A stretch of 64,000 nucleotides of DNA from Amycolatopsis jejuensis. GTDB lineage: Bacteria > Actinomycetota > Actinomycetes > Mycobacteriales > Pseudonocardiaceae. Shown one piece after another: positions 44,136 to 55,785 of the stretch. The stretch covers positions 124,001-188,000 of the forward strand of contig NZ_JNYZ01000011.1 of NCBI RefSeq assembly GCF_000717335.1, in the 5' to 3' direction. A program made the position numbers and the translations under genes. Numbering within the stretch: the first letter of the stretch is position 1; each line of letters opens with the position of its first letter. Under the pieces are notes generated by a model. That model was not told where the DNA came from, ran no database searches, and saw only the letters and a program-made list of their open reading frames with translations.

Positions 44136-44137
44136 CC

Positions 44138-45283
44138 ATGGACTTCACCTTCACCGACGACGAGGACACCTACCGCCAGGAGCTCCGCCGGTTCACGGCG
44201 AAAGTCCTTGCCCCGCACTACCAATCCGACGACAAAGCCGCGAAGCTGCGCCCGCAACTGGTCGCCGACATGGCCGCGATGGGCCTGACCGGCCTGCGCA
44301 TTCCGGAACACCACGGCGGTCAGGAAGCGAGCGCGGTGCTCGCGGGAATGGCCGCCGAGGAGGTCGCGCGTGGCGACTTCAACGCGTCGTACCTGATCAT
44401 CGTCAGCGCGCTGGTCAGCGACATCCTCACCCGCAACGCGACCGGAGACCAACAGGCCAGGTGGTTGCCGCCGATCGCGTCCGGCGAGGTGGTACCCGCG
44501 TTCTGCATCACCGAACCCGGCCACGGCACCGACGCCGCGAAGCTGGAGATGAAGGCCGAACCGGACGGCGACGGCTGGCGGCTCACCGGCGAGAAGACGT
44601 CGATCACCCTCGGCATGTCCGCCGACGTCGCGCTCGTGCTCGCCCGCACCGGCGGCCCCGGCGCACGCGGGGTCAGCGCATTCTGGGTCGAGTTGGACGC
44701 CGCCCACGTGTCCCGCTCCCCTTTCGACGACCTGGGCAGCCGCGCGATCGGCCGCGCGTCGCTGCACTTCGACGGGCTGCCCGTACCGCGCGAAGCGCTG
44801 GTCGGCGGCGAGGGCCAAGGCTTCGTTTCAGTGATGCAGGGCTTCGACTACTCACGCGCGATCATCGGCCTCGCCTGCCTCGGCGCAGCGCAGGCGTCGC
44901 TCGACGAAGCACTCCAATGGGCCCGCGACCGCGAAGCGTTCGGCAGCCCGATCGGCACCTTCCAGGGCGTCGTGTTCCCGCTCGCCGAGCAGGCAACCTA
45001 CCTGCGCGGCGCGCGGCACGTCTGTTACGAAGCGTTGTGGCGCAAGGACAACGACCTCGACCACAGCACCGAAGCGGCGATGGCGAAGTTCTGGGCACCG
45101 AAACTCGCCACCGAGACCATCCACCAGTGCCTCCTCACGTTCGGGCATCTCGGGTACTCCAGTGAAAGCCCGGTCGGGCAACGGCTGCGCGACGTGATCG
45201 GCCTCGAAATCGGCGACGGCACCGCGCAGGTGTCGAAGCTCGTCATCGCACGCAACCTGCTCGGCCGCGCATTTGCACCATGA
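44138..45283 (+). CDS. aliB: Acyl-CoA dehydrogenase, likely cyclohexanecarboxyl-CoA dehydrogenase
   Basis: 381 residues, full ACAD length; starts two bases after badI. FAD-binding segments FCITEPGHGTDAAKLEMKAE and WRLTGEKTSIT, then SRAIIGLACLGAAQASLDEALQWARDREAFGSPIGTFQG, and the C-terminal LGYSSESPVGQRLRDV with GLEIGDGTAQVSKLVIARNLLG. The catalytic position in the last part reads EIGDGT, where most ACADs have YEGT, so an acidic residue is retained. By context it introduces the ring double bond in cyclohexanecarboxyl-CoA. Confidence 0.8.
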   Translation: MDFTFTDDEDTYRQELRRFTAKVLAPHYQSDDKAAKLRPQLVADMAAMGLTGLRIPEHHGGQEASAVLAGMAAEEVARGDFNASYLIIVSALVSDILTRNATGDQQARWLPPIASGEVVPAFCITEPGHGTDAAKLEMKAEPDGDGWRLTGEKTSITLGMSADVALVLARTGGPGARGVSAFWVELDAAHVSRSPFDDLGSRAIGRASLHFDGLPVPREALVGGEGQGFVSVMQGFDYSRAIIGLACLGAAQASLDEALQWARDREAFGSPIGTFQGVVFPLAEQATYLRGARHVCYEALWRKDNDLDHSTEAAMAKFWAPKLATETIHQCLLTFGHLGYSSESPVGQRLRDVIGLEIGDGTAQVSKLVIARNLLGRAFAP

Positions 45284-45294
45284 AGGGAACCAGT

Positions 45295-46035
45295 ATGGCC
45301 AAGCTCACCGACAAAATCGCGTTCGTGACCGGTGCCGGACGGGGAATCGGGCGCGGGATTGCGGAAAAACTGGCCGCCGAAGGCGCAACAGTCGTCGTCA
45401 GCGACCTCGACGAAGTGACCGCGAAGGAAACCGCAGCGGCGATCGGCGGCACCGCCGTGCACACCGACGTCACCTCGCCCGAGTCCGTGGCTGTCGCGGT
45501 CGAGCAGGTCCGCAGCCGCTTCGGCCGGATCGACGTGCTGGTCAACAACGCGGGATGGGACAAGGCCGGGCCGTTCGTGCAGTCCGATCGCGCCGACTGG
45601 GACCGGATCGTGCAGATCAACCTCTACGGCGTGCTCAACACCTGCCGCGAGGTGCTGCCGGTGATGGTCGAGCAGGGTTACGGCTCGGTGGTCAACATCG
45701 CGTCGGACGCCGGGCGCGTCGGCTCGTCCGGCGAAGCGGTGTACTCCGCAGCGAAGGGCGGCGTCATCGCGTTCACCAAGTCGATCGCCCGCGAACTGGC
45801 CCGCAGCAAGGTCAACGCCAACGCCGTCTGCCCAGGTCCGGCCGACACCGCGCTGTTCGCCTCCCTCGGCGGCGGCGACCCGAAGCTGCGCGAAGCACTC
45901 ACGAAAGCCATCCCGTTCCGCCGGCTCGCCCAGCCCGGCGACATCGCGAACGTGGTCGCCTTCCTGGCCTCCGACGAGGCCGCCTACGTCACCGGCCAGA
46001 CCGTCAGCGTCAGCGGCGGCCTCACCATGAGCTGA
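45295..46035 (+). CDS. badH: 2-hydroxycyclohexanecarboxyl-CoA dehydrogenase-like SDR (BadH)
   Basis: 246 residues from ATG at 45295 with AAGGGA; an in-frame ATG at 45280 lies at the end of aliB. TGAGRGIG cofactor loop, NNAGWDKAGPF, catalytic YSAAK. NIASDAGRVGSSGEAVYSAAKGG and the C-terminal TGQTVSVSGGLTM closely follow BadH as recalled. It oxidises the 2-hydroxy ring acyl-CoA to the 2-keto compound that BadI then cleaves. Acetoacetyl-CoA reductase is the general alternative. Confidence 0.82.
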   Translation: MAKLTDKIAFVTGAGRGIGRGIAEKLAAEGATVVVSDLDEVTAKETAAAIGGTAVHTDVTSPESVAVAVEQVRSRFGRIDVLVNNAGWDKAGPFVQSDRADWDRIVQINLYGVLNTCREVLPVMVEQGYGSVVNIASDAGRVGSSGEAVYSAAKGGVIAFTKSIARELARSKVNANAVCPGPADTALFASLGGGDPKLREALTKAIPFRRLAQPGDIANVVAFLASDEAAYVTGQTVSVSGGLTMS

Positions 46036-46048
46036 CCCGGAGCCTGCC

Positions 46049-47661
<1,613 letters not shown>

Positions 47662-47688
47662 CCTGCGCCGGGAGCGAAGGGAGATCCG

Positions 47689-48161
47689 GTGTCCGAAGAT
47701 CCGGGCCACGTCCGCACCTCGAGGTGATCGCCGAGGCACTGGCCGGGCTGCGCGGCCCGATCGCGCGTGAACGGCGGCGGCTGCGGTGGGAGCGCTGGCG
47801 CAAGCGGCCGTACTACCGCTTCGAGCAGGAAGGCCGGAAACCGCAGCTCGTGCACCTGGCCGGGCTCAAGGTCACTCCACTGTGGACCACCACGGACACC
47901 GGGATCTCCGACGTCGACGTGCGCAGTCCGGTGGTGGCCCGCCGCCGGTTCACCCTCGGGCAGCTGTGGTTCGTGCGGCACGACTACGACGAGTTCCGTG
48001 TCCCGATCTCGCTGGTCGCCGACGCCGAGGAGCACGCCGTCCTGACCGCACCCGGCGGGCGGACGTTCCCGGCCGACCCGTCCGGCTGGCAGGAACTGGC
48101 CGACCTGCTCTACGACGAGTACGCCCTGCCACCGGGCGGGCGCTGGTCCGGCGGCGGCTAG
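47689..48161 (+). pseudogene. Conserved-looking hypothetical protein, probably frameshifted near its start
   Basis: From AAGGGAGATCC-GTG at 47689 the frame reads MSEDPGHVRTS and stops after 12 codons. From about 47718 a second frame reads EVIAEALAGLRGPIARERRRLRWERWRKRPYYRF and on to 48161, with good coding bias. One base added to the CC at 47717-47718 would join them into 157 residues. The alternative is a start at the GTG at 47723, without a ribosome site. No known domain is recognised; it has a basic helical front and a beta-rich remainder. The last gene of the bad/ali strand. Confidence 0.6.
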
Positions 48162-48162
48162 C

Positions 48163-48420
48163 TGTAGTGATCATGGACGTTGTTGTCGGGTGAGCGGCGC
48201 GTCGGGTTGATCATGACGAAGACCTCCGTGTGGTGCTGGTGTCTGACGTGTCCGGACCGGACGCCCGGTCGCGCAGGTCAGCGCCGAGCTGGGTATCTCC
48301 AGCGCGACCGACGCACCAGCTCACACCACCGAGCCACAACACTCCCCACATTCCTGCACTACGACGCACTCGTCGGCCACCCACCCATCACCCGCGTCAA
48401 CAACCTCACCGGGCACTACA
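48163..48420 (+). mobile_element. IS481-family remnant flanked by a GCTAGC target duplication
   Basis: 258 bp with terminal inverted repeats TGTAGTG...CACTACA. Six-base direct repeats GCTAGC flank it (48157-48162 and 48421-48426), which fits the NCTAGN target of IS481 elements. Inside, one frame retains RVRTGRPVAQVSAELGIS (transposase N-terminus) and another [22 protein letters not shown] (transposase C-terminus); the catalytic core is deleted. A non-autonomous relic. Confidence 0.8.
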
Positions 48421-48421
48421 G

Positions 48422-49528
48422 CTAGCGGCGCAGCGGGACCAGGTCGTCGGCGTGCACGACCTCGCGGCGATACTCCACCGGCACCTCGTGGCTCGACCGG
48501 CCGATCAGCGCAGGCAGCTCCCCCGCGTCGAAGCCGACCACGCCGCGCGCCACCGGGACGTCCGCGGCGTCCACGAGGTCGACGACGTCACCGGCCTGGA
48601 AATCGCCGTCCAGCCCGGTGATTCCGGCGGCCAGCAGCGACCGGCGGCGCAGGATCGCCCGCACCGCGCCGTCGTCGAGGTGAAGCTTGCCGGACGTGTC
48701 GGCGGCGTAGCCGAGCCAGAACCGGCGCGCGGACAGCCGGGCGTCGGCAGGCGCGAACGCGGTACCGACGGTTGCCTCGCCGAGTGCGTCTCCGGCGTCG
48801 ACCGCAGCGGCCAGCAGCACCGGGATACCGGCTCCGGCCGCCGTGCGGGCCGCGGCGAGCTTCGAGACCATGCCGCCGGTGCCGAGCCCGGACGACGACA
48901 TGCCGACCGCAATCCCGTCCACATCGGACTCGCCGAGCACCTCGGTGATCTTGCGGGTGGCCCCGTCGCGCGGGTCGCCGTCGTACAGACCGTCCACATC
49001 GGACAGCAGGATCAACGCGTCCGCACCGATCAGGTGCGCCACCAGCGCGGCAAGCCGATCGTTGTCGCCGAAGCGGATTTCCTGCGTGGCCACGGTGTCG
49101 TTCTCGTTGACCACGGGCACCGCGCCGAGCGCGAGCAGCCGGGAGAACGTGCGTTGCGCATTGCGGTAATGGGAACGGCGGACGACGTCGTCGGACGTGA
49201 GCAACACCTGCCCCACGGTGAGCGAGTAGCGGCTGAACGATTCGGCGTACGCGTGCGCCAGCGCGAGCTGCCCGACGCTCGCCGCGGCCTGTTTCGTGGC
49301 CAGGTCACGCGGGCGTTTGCCGAGTTTCAGCGGCGCGAGCCCGGCGCCGATCGCGCCCGACGACACGAGCACGATCTGCGCGTCCCGGGCGGCGCGGCCG
49401 GCGATGGCGTCGACCAACGCGTCGAGACGGGCCGTGTCGAGCCCGCTGCCCGCGGTGGTCAGCGCGGACGAGCCGACCTTGACGACCAGCCGCCGAGCGT
49501 CCGCGATTTCCTTCCGCGTGCCACTCAC
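48422..49528 (-). CDS. proB: Glutamate 5-kinase
   Basis: 368 residues from GTG, overlapping obg by GTGA. Amino acid kinase domain: [54 protein letters not shown]; then a C-terminal PUA domain (about 285-360). First step of proline synthesis. Its TAG stop lies in the right copy of the IS481 target duplication, so the insertion left the gene intact. Confidence 0.96.
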   Translation of the reverse strand: MSGTRKEIADARRLVVKVGSSALTTAGSGLDTARLDALVDAIAGRAARDAQIVLVSSGAIGAGLAPLKLGKRPRDLATKQAAASVGQLALAHAYAESFSRYSLTVGQVLLTSDDVVRRSHYRNAQRTFSRLLALGAVPVVNENDTVATQEIRFGDNDRLAALVAHLIGADALILLSDVDGLYDGDPRDGATRKITEVLGESDVDGIAVGMSSSGLGTGGMVSKLAAARTAAGAGIPVLLAAAVDAGDALGEATVGTAFAPADARLSARRFWLGYAADTSGKLHLDDGAVRAILRRRSLLAAGITGLDGDFQAGDVVDLVDAADVPVARGVVGFDAGELPALIGRSSHEVPVEYRREVVHADDLVPLRR

Positions 49529-50967
49529 TGGTCCTCGTCCTCGCCGGTGCCGTCGCGGCGGATCCGGCGGGCTTCCTTGCGCTCGGCCGCGCCGACGCGG
49601 TCACTCCGCTCCAGCCGGACGTCGGTGCCCCGGCCGGACAGATGCGCGGCCACGCCGGGCGTGGTGGGCTCCCATTCGAATTGGATGTCGCCGATCGTGA
49701 CCGGGCTGCCCGGCCTCGCGCCGTGCTTGGCCAGCGCGTCTTCGACACCGAGCCGGTTGAGCCGGTCCGCGAGGTAGCCGACGGCCTCGTCGTTGGCGAA
49801 ATTCGTCTGCCGGATCCAGCGCTCCGGACGCGCGCCGCGGACGATGAACGCACCGTCCTCCTCCGGGTCCGGCGACACGGTGAACCCGCTGTCGTCGACC
49901 GCGAGCGGGTGCAGCACGATCTTTTCCGGCTCCAGCACCGGCTGCGCCTCGCGGTAGGTCTCGACGACCTCGGCGAGCGCGAAGCTGAGCTCCTTCAAGC
50001 CCTTGCGCGACGCGGTGGACACCTCGTACACGCGCAGTCCCCGGGCCTCCAGCTCGGGACGCACGAACTCGGCCAGCTCGGCGGCTTCCGGGACGTCGAT
50101 CTTGTTCAGGACCACCACGCGCGGACGTTCCTCGAGCTTGCCCCCCAGCCCCGGGGTGTAGCGCGCGAGCTCGTCTTCGAGAGCGTCCACATCGGACAGC
50201 GGGTCGCGGCCCGGTTCGAGTGTCGCGCAGTCGACGACGTGCACCAGGACGGCGCAGCGTTCGATGTGACGCAGGAAGTCGAGGCCGAGACCGCGGCCTT
50301 CGGAGGCGCCGGGGATGAGGCCGGGTACGTCGGCCATCGTGTACACAGTGGACCCGGCGGTGATCACGCCGAGGTTCGGCACGAGCGTGGTGAACGGGTA
50401 GTCGGCGATCTTCGGTTTGGCCGCGGACAGCACCGAAATCAGCGACGATTTGCCAGCGGACGGGAAGCCGAGCAGCCCGACGTCGGCGACCGACCGCAGC
50501 TCCAGCACCAGGTTGCGGTTCTCCCCCGGCTCGCCGAGCAGCGCGAACCCGGGTGCCCTACGGGCTTTCGACGCGAGCGCCGCGTTGCCGAGCCCGCCGC
50601 GGCCGCCTTGCGCGGCGACGAAGCGCGTGCCCGGGTTGACCAGGTCGGCGACCAGTTCGCCGTCCTCGGTGAACACGACGGTGCCCGCCGGGACCTTCAT
50701 CTCCAGCGCCTCACCGGCGGCACCGTTGCGGTTGCTGCCCATGCCCATTTTGCCGTTGCCGGCGCGGGCGTGCGGGCGGAAGTGGAAGTCGAGGAGGGTG
50801 TGCACGTTGGGGTCGACGACCAGCGTGACGTCCCCGCCGTTGCCGCCGTTGCCGCCGTCCGGGCCGCCGAGCGGCTTGAACTTCTCGCGGTGCACGGAGG
50901 CACAGCCGTTTCCCCCGTCGCCGGCGGTCAGGTGGATGACCGCGCGGTCCACGAACCGGGACGCCAT
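49525..50967 (-). CDS. obg: Obg family GTPase
   Basis: 480 residues. N-terminal glycine-rich Obg fold ([26 protein letters not shown], repeated GGNGG), G domain with [24 protein letters not shown] and NKIDV, and the C-terminal OCT domain plus a charged tail ending GTGEDEDQ. Essential factor linking ribosome maturation, nucleotide status and division. GAGGC site before the ATG; a terminator hairpin sits 24 bases upstream. Confidence 0.96.
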   Translation of the reverse strand: MASRFVDRAVIHLTAGDGGNGCASVHREKFKPLGGPDGGNGGNGGDVTLVVDPNVHTLLDFHFRPHARAGNGKMGMGSNRNGAAGEALEMKVPAGTVVFTEDGELVADLVNPGTRFVAAQGGRGGLGNAALASKARRAPGFALLGEPGENRNLVLELRSVADVGLLGFPSAGKSSLISVLSAAKPKIADYPFTTLVPNLGVITAGSTVYTMADVPGLIPGASEGRGLGLDFLRHIERCAVLVHVVDCATLEPGRDPLSDVDALEDELARYTPGLGGKLEERPRVVVLNKIDVPEAAELAEFVRPELEARGLRVYEVSTASRKGLKELSFALAEVVETYREAQPVLEPEKIVLHPLAVDDSGFTVSPDPEEDGAFIVRGARPERWIRQTNFANDEAVGYLADRLNRLGVEDALAKHGARPGSPVTIGDIQFEWEPTTPGVAAHLSGRGTDVRLERSDRVGAAERKEARRIRRDGTGEDEDQ

Positions 50968-50990
50968 GGCTTTGCCTCACAATTCACACG

Positions 50991-51033
50991 AAAAACGGTG
51001 CGGACCACGCTGGGTCTGCCAGCGGCCGCACCG
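50991..51033 (-). terminator. Intrinsic terminator/attenuator between rpmA and obg
   Basis: On the minus strand CGGTGCGG pairs with CCGCACCG (51033-51026 with 51003-50996), with an inner stem CGCTGG/CCAGCG, followed by TTTTT at 50995-50991. A strong Rho-independent signal only 24 bases before the obg ATG. Confidence 0.85.
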
Positions 51034-51067
51034 TGGGGGTCCGGGGGCTCGGGCCCCCGGGTGAAAT

Positions 51068-51129
51068 GTAACGAGCGACGTGGTCCGCGCATTCCGCGGA
51101 CACACGTCGCCCGTAAGAACGCTCGTTAC
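51068..51129 (-). terminator. Nested hairpin at the end of rpmA
   Basis: Outer 10-bp arms 51068-51077 and 51120-51129 enclose a second stem GTCCGCG/CGCGGAC. The rpmA stop lies in the outer arm. No T-run; likely a stability or pause element ahead of the main terminator. A GGGGGCTCGGGCCCCC hairpin lies between the two. Confidence 0.6.
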
Positions 51130-51383
51130 GCTTCCGACGGGACGATGTTGACCGTCTTGCGGCCGCGCTTGGTGCCGAACTGGACGGCACCGGTGGCGAG
51201 CGCGAACAGCGTGTCGTCACCACCGCGGCCGACGTTGACGCCGGGGTGGAACTTGGTGCCCCGCTGGCGGACCAGGATCTCGCCGGCGTTCACCTCCTGG
51301 CCGCCGAAGCGCTTGACCCCGAGCCGCTGGGCGTTGGAGTCACGACCGTTGCGGGAGCTGGACGCACCCTTCTTGTGAGCCAT
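51126..51383 (-). CDS. rpmA: 50S ribosomal protein bL27
   Basis: 85 residues. [29 protein letters not shown] is the canonical N-terminus that reaches the peptidyl transferase centre; no Firmicutes-type cleavable extension. 38 bases downstream of rplU, same operon. Confidence 0.98.
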   Translation of the reverse strand: MAHKKGASSSRNGRDSNAQRLGVKRFGGQEVNAGEILVRQRGTKFHPGVNVGRGGDDTLFALATGAVQFGTKRGRKTVNIVPSEA

Positions 51384-51421
51384 TGCTCAAGCCTCTTTCA
51401 GTCTTGCGAAGATCCGGGGAA

Positions 51422-51736
51422 CTACTTCGAGATACCGGTGACCTCGACGCGGGTCAGCTTCTGCCGGTGACCCTGGCGCTTGTGGTAGCCGGTCTTGTTC
51501 TTGAACTTGTGGATCCGGATCTTCGGACCCTTGGTCTGCTCGACGACCTTGCCGGTGACCGAGACCTTCGCCAACGCGTCGGCGTCCGTGGTGACCTCGC
51601 CACCGTCCACGAACAGCACGGCGGGGAAGGTGTGCTCGGTGCCCGGCTCGCCCTCGAGCTTCTCGACCTCGACGACGTCGCCGACGGCCACCTTGTACTG
51701 CTTGCCGCCGGTCTTGACGATCGCGTACGCCGACAC
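51422..51736 (-). CDS. rplU: 50S ribosomal protein bL21
   Basis: 104 residues from GTG at 51736 with AGGAGA seven nt upstream; an ATG five codons earlier would place the ribosome site inside the gene. [17 protein letters not shown] and [18 protein letters not shown] are diagnostic. First gene of the rplU-rpmA pair, which lies downstream of rne. Confidence 0.97.
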   Translation of the reverse strand: MSAYAIVKTGGKQYKVAVGDVVEVEKLEGEPGTEHTFPAVLFVDGGEVTTDADALAKVSVTGKVVEQTKGPKIRIHKFKNKTGYHKRQGHRQKLTRVEVTGISK

Positions 51737-51897
51737 GGAAGTCTCCTGCATTACTCGACAATGGGTTAATGGGCTGGCGCGGCCGGCCCGCCCGGGGGCG
51801 GTCCAGGTGCTCGCGCAGCGGCTCCCTCTGGCGGAGAGCCGTACTACAGGTTACGGGAGGCCCCGGGTGTGGTTGCACCCGGGGTACCCGTGGTGGA

Positions 51898-54800
51898 TCA
51901 GCTCTGGTCCGAAGCGTGCACCGGCGGGCCCGCCGGACGCGAAGCGGCACGGCGCGGACGGCGCCGGGTGCTCCGCGCGGCCGGAGCCGGCACGCTGACC
52001 TCGGGTTCCTCGGCCACCGGGGCAACGGCATCCGCGGGGGCGGATTCCGGCTCCGGAGAAGGGGTGGCCACGGGGGCCTGTTCCGGTGCGGCTGCGCGCT
52101 CCGGCTGGGACTCGCCGGACACCGGGCGTCCGGTGCCGGACGACGGCAGTTCGGCGGCCTGGGCAGTCGCGGACTTCGGCTGCTCGCCTCCTCGTCCCGC
52201 CTGCGCGGCGCCGGTGGGCGCCTGCTCGGCCGCCCCGGGTGACTCGGCCGTGCCGCGCTTCGGCTGCCCGGCCGCCTCGGACGCGACCTGGCCGGTTGCA
52301 GCCTGATCGCTTCCGGACTGGCCCGATCCCGACTGGCCGGTTGCAGCCTGACCGGATCCGGACTGGCCCGTCCCGGCCTGACCGGTTCCCGATTGACCGG
52401 TTGCGACCCGCTCAGATGCGCCCATCTCCGCCTTCGCCACGGAGGTGGTGCCCTGCTCGGACCGTCGCCCGGCCGGAGACCGCTCGGCCGCACCGGCGTC
52501 CGCCGAGGCCGCCGCTGCCTCGTGGGGCTCGTGCTCCCCGCGGGCCGAGGCGGCCTTCGACGCGTTCGCCATCGCCTGCACCGCCGACGCGACCGATTCG
52601 CGCTGCTCCGGGGTGGGCCCGGCCGGCTCGGTCTTGTGCTCCGGGTGCTGGTCTTCGCCCTTGCCGCGGCCGCGGGAACGCCGCGAGCTCTTGGTGTCGC
52701 CGCCGTGACTGTGGCCGTTGTTGCCGGTCCCGCCGGTGCCGCCATTGCCGTTGCCGCCGCCGGTGCGCTGCGGTTCCGTCGTGACGATCACGCCGCGGCC
52801 CTTGCAGTGCTCGCACGGCGTGGAGAACGCCTCGAGCAGCCCGGTGCCGATCTTCTTGCGCGTCATCTGCACCAGGCCCAGCGACGTGACCTCGGCGACC
52901 TGGTGCCGCGTACGGTCGCGGCCGAGGCATTCGGTGAGGCGGCGCAGGACCAGCTCGCGGTTGGACTCGAGCACCATGTCGATGAAGTCGATCACGATGA
53001 TGCCGCCGATGTCCCGCAGCCGCAGCTGGCGGACGATCTCCTCCGCCGACTCCAGGTTGTTGCGGGTCACCGTCTCCTCGAGGTTGCCGCCCGATCCGGT
53101 GAACTTGCCGGTGTTGACGTCGATGACGGTCATCGCCTCGGTGCGGTCGATGACCAGGTACCCGCCCGAGGGCAGCCAGACCTTGCGGTCGAGCGCCTTC
53201 ATGATCTGCTCGTCGATCCGGTGGTCGGCGAAACTGTCGCCGGTGCCGGTGTAGCGGCGGAGGCGGTCGGTGAGGTCGGGCGCGACGTGCTGGACGTAGC
53301 CGTGGATGGTGTCCCACGCCTTACCGCCCTGAACCTCCAGCTTCGCGAAGTCCTCGGTGAAGAGGTCGCGGACGACCTTCACCAGCAGGTCCGGCTCCTC
53401 GTACAGCATCGTCGGGGCGCCGCCCTTCTTGGCGGACCCGGCGGAGGCCTTCTCCTTGATGACGTCCCACTGCGCCTTGAGCCGCTGGACGTCGCGGTCG
53501 AGCTCCTCCTCGCTGATGCCTTCGGAGGCGGTGCGGATGATGACGCCCGCGTCCTCCGGGACGATCCGCTTGAGGATGTCCTTGAGCCGCCGACGCTCGT
53601 TCTCCGGCAGCTTGCGGGAGATGCCGGTGGCGCCGCCCGCGGGGACGTACACGAGGAAGCGGCCGGGCAGCGAGATCTGCGTGGTGAGCCGGGCGCCCTT
53701 GTGCCCGACCGGGTCCTTGGTGACCTGCACCAGCACGCTGTCGCCGGTGGACAGCGCCTGCTCGATCTTGCGCGCCTTGCCTTCCAGGCCGGCGGCGTCC
53801 CAGTCGACCTCACCGGCGTACAGCACCGCGTTGCGGCCGCGGCCGATGTCGATGAACGCGGCTTCCATGCTGGGCAGCACGTTCTGGACGCGGCCGAGGT
53901 AGACGTTCCCGACGATCGACCCGGTCCCCGACGACGTCACGAAGTGCTCGACGAGCACCCCGTCCTCGAGCACGCCGATCTGCGTGGAATCACCCTTCTC
54001 GGCTACGACCATGGTGCGCTCGACCGACTCGCGGCGGGCGAGGAACTCGGCCTCGGACAGGATCGGGGCACGGCGGCGCCCTGCCTCGCGCCCGTCACGG
54101 CGGCGCTGGCGCTTGGCCTCGAGCCGCGTGGAACCGCGGACGCTGCGCACCTCGTCGCGCGCCGGACGCTCCGCCTCGGTCTTGACCTGGCGAACGTGCG
54201 TGACGGTGTTGGGCGGGTCGTCACCGGTGGCTTCGGTGCTGTCGTCGTCCCCGCCCTTACGACGGCGGCGGCGACGGCGGCGCTTGCTGCCGCCTTCGGG
54301 TTCGGCGTCGTCGTCCTCGGTGTCCGCGACTTCGGCGGACGACTCCTCGGACTTGTCTTTGGTGTCTTTTGCTTCCTTGACAGGCAGATCTTCGGTGTCG
54401 TCGTCGGTGTCGGACTGGGCCTCGTCGCCGCCCTTGCCCCGGCCACGACCCCGCCGCCCCCGCCGCCGACGCCGACGGCCGCCTGCCTCGTCGTCCTCGT
54501 CGGAACGCTCGTCGCGAGCTTCGCCGGTGGTGTCCTCGGCGACTTCCTCGGCCTCGGCGTCGGCCTCGGCGGGCTTCTCCCCGACGCCGAACATCGGCTC
54601 GGGCCGAGTCCGCGCCCCCTGCGCAGGCTCAGGCGGCAGGAAGACGGGCGAGGGTGCCGCAAAGACGGGCACGTGCACCGGCCCACGAGCCGGAGTTGCC
54701 TGCTCGACGTCCTCCTGGCCAGCGGGGATAGCCGGAGCAACAGCACGACGCGCACGCCGGGTACGACCGCGGCCAGTCCCCTGCCCGGGTGACTCTTCCT

Positions 54801-55785
54801 GGTCACCTTGGTCGGGTGGGGTGGTTGCCTGGGCTGAGGTGGTTGCCTGACCTGCGGCAGTCTCGGCGGCAGTGGCCTGACTTGCGCCCGTTTCGTTCCT
54901 GGCCGCACCTGCAGCGGTTGCGCCGCGGGCAGCAGTTGCCCGGCGCGCGCCAGCTTCACCGGAACCCGCCTGACCACCCGAAACCGCGCCGACCTCCGCC
55001 GCGGGAGCTTCCCGGCCCACCGCACCGGCCTGCGCCGCGGTTTCTTGCTCGGCCGCGGCACGCTCGGCAGAGCCCTGGACAGCCGTTTCACCAGCTGCGG
55101 CCGCACGTGCAGCCGCAGAACGCTGACTACGTCCAGTCCGCGGGGACACCCCGCCTGCCTCACCGGCAGACGTTTCCTCCGCAGCGGCCTCGCCGCCCAC
55201 CGCCCCGCGACCGGATGCCTGTCCAGCTGCGGCCCCCCGGCCAGCGACCGCCTCCCGGCCAACCGCGCTCTCCCGGCCAACCGCGCTCTCCCGGCCAGCC
55301 ACGCTTCCGCGGCCGGCCAGCCGGTCCCGACCAGCCCCGGTCTCCGAGTCAGCCACGCTTCCCCGGTCAGCCTCGGCCACCTGGCCAGGCGAGATCTCCT
55401 GGCCAGCGGCCGTCTCCCGGTCAGCGGCAGCATGCGGAACCGCAGCGGGCTCGGCAACCCCAGCAGCCCCGGTAACCCCAGCAGTCCCGGCTGCACCAGG
55501 CTGTTCAGCCGCAGTTGCGTCCGAAGTCTCGGCAGCCTCTCCGGCAGCTTCGGCATCCAGGATGACCGCCACCCGGTGGGCGACTTCCTTGGTCACGCTC
55601 GACTGAGCACTTCGCGGGCTTTCGCCCAGCTCGGCGAGTTTGCCGAGCAGGTCGCGGCTGCTCAGGCCGAGCAGTTTGGCCAGCGCGTGCACCCGGATGC
55701 GCGGCGGGAGTTCTCCCAGGCGGCTGGTCGTGGGTGCGACGGTATTCCCGCCGGTCTGGTCGGCGGGTGTTTCCGCGTTCGACAT
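51898..55785 (-). CDS. rne: Ribonuclease E/G with IF2-N-like and low-complexity extensions
   Basis: 1295 residues from ATG with GGAGGAGA. In order: an IF2-N-like helical domain at about 28-72 (RIRVHALAKLLGLSSRDLLGKLAELGE), a Gly/Ala/Arg/Glu low-complexity part with repeats such as AVGRES to about 440, acidic and Arg-rich tracts to 580, the catalytic core at about 585-1000 (S1 domain, VIDVNTGKF near 887 and IIVIDFIDM with metal-binding aspartates, zinc-link CEHCKGRG near 990), and a tail with (S/T)GQ(S/A)G pentapeptide repeats. Endonuclease for mRNA decay and rRNA processing; the extensions probably scaffold a degradosome. Confidence 0.93.
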   Translation of the reverse strand: MSNAETPADQTGGNTVAPTTSRLGELPPRIRVHALAKLLGLSSRDLLGKLAELGESPRSAQSSVTKEVAHRVAVILDAEAAGEAAETSDATAAEQPGAAGTAGVTGAAGVAEPAAVPHAAADRETAAGQEISPGQVAEADRGSVADSETGAGRDRLAGRGSVAGRESAVGRESAVGREAVAGRGAAAGQASGRGAVGGEAAAEETSAGEAGGVSPRTGRSQRSAAARAAAAGETAVQGSAERAAAEQETAAQAGAVGREAPAAEVGAVSGGQAGSGEAGARRATAARGATAAGAARNETGASQATAAETAAGQATTSAQATTPPDQGDQEESPGQGTGRGRTRRARRAVAPAIPAGQEDVEQATPARGPVHVPVFAAPSPVFLPPEPAQGARTRPEPMFGVGEKPAEADAEAEEVAEDTTGEARDERSDEDDEAGGRRRRRRGRRGRGRGKGGDEAQSDTDDDTEDLPVKEAKDTKDKSEESSAEVADTEDDDAEPEGGSKRRRRRRRRKGGDDDSTEATGDDPPNTVTHVRQVKTEAERPARDEVRSVRGSTRLEAKRQRRRDGREAGRRRAPILSEAEFLARRESVERTMVVAEKGDSTQIGVLEDGVLVEHFVTSSGTGSIVGNVYLGRVQNVLPSMEAAFIDIGRGRNAVLYAGEVDWDAAGLEGKARKIEQALSTGDSVLVQVTKDPVGHKGARLTTQISLPGRFLVYVPAGGATGISRKLPENERRRLKDILKRIVPEDAGVIIRTASEGISEEELDRDVQRLKAQWDVIKEKASAGSAKKGGAPTMLYEEPDLLVKVVRDLFTEDFAKLEVQGGKAWDTIHGYVQHVAPDLTDRLRRYTGTGDSFADHRIDEQIMKALDRKVWLPSGGYLVIDRTEAMTVIDVNTGKFTGSGGNLEETVTRNNLESAEEIVRQLRLRDIGGIIVIDFIDMVLESNRELVLRRLTECLGRDRTRHQVAEVTSLGLVQMTRKKIGTGLLEAFSTPCEHCKGRGVIVTTEPQRTGGGNGNGGTGGTGNNGHSHGGDTKSSRRSRGRGKGEDQHPEHKTEPAGPTPEQRESVASAVQAMANASKAASARGEHEPHEAAAASADAGAAERSPAGRRSEQGTTSVAKAEMGASERVATGQSGTGQAGTGQSGSGQAATGQSGSGQSGSDQAATGQVASEAAGQPKRGTAESPGAAEQAPTGAAQAGRGGEQPKSATAQAAELPSSGTGRPVSGESQPERAAAPEQAPVATPSPEPESAPADAVAPVAEEPEVSVPAPAARSTRRRPRRAASRPAGPPVHASDQS

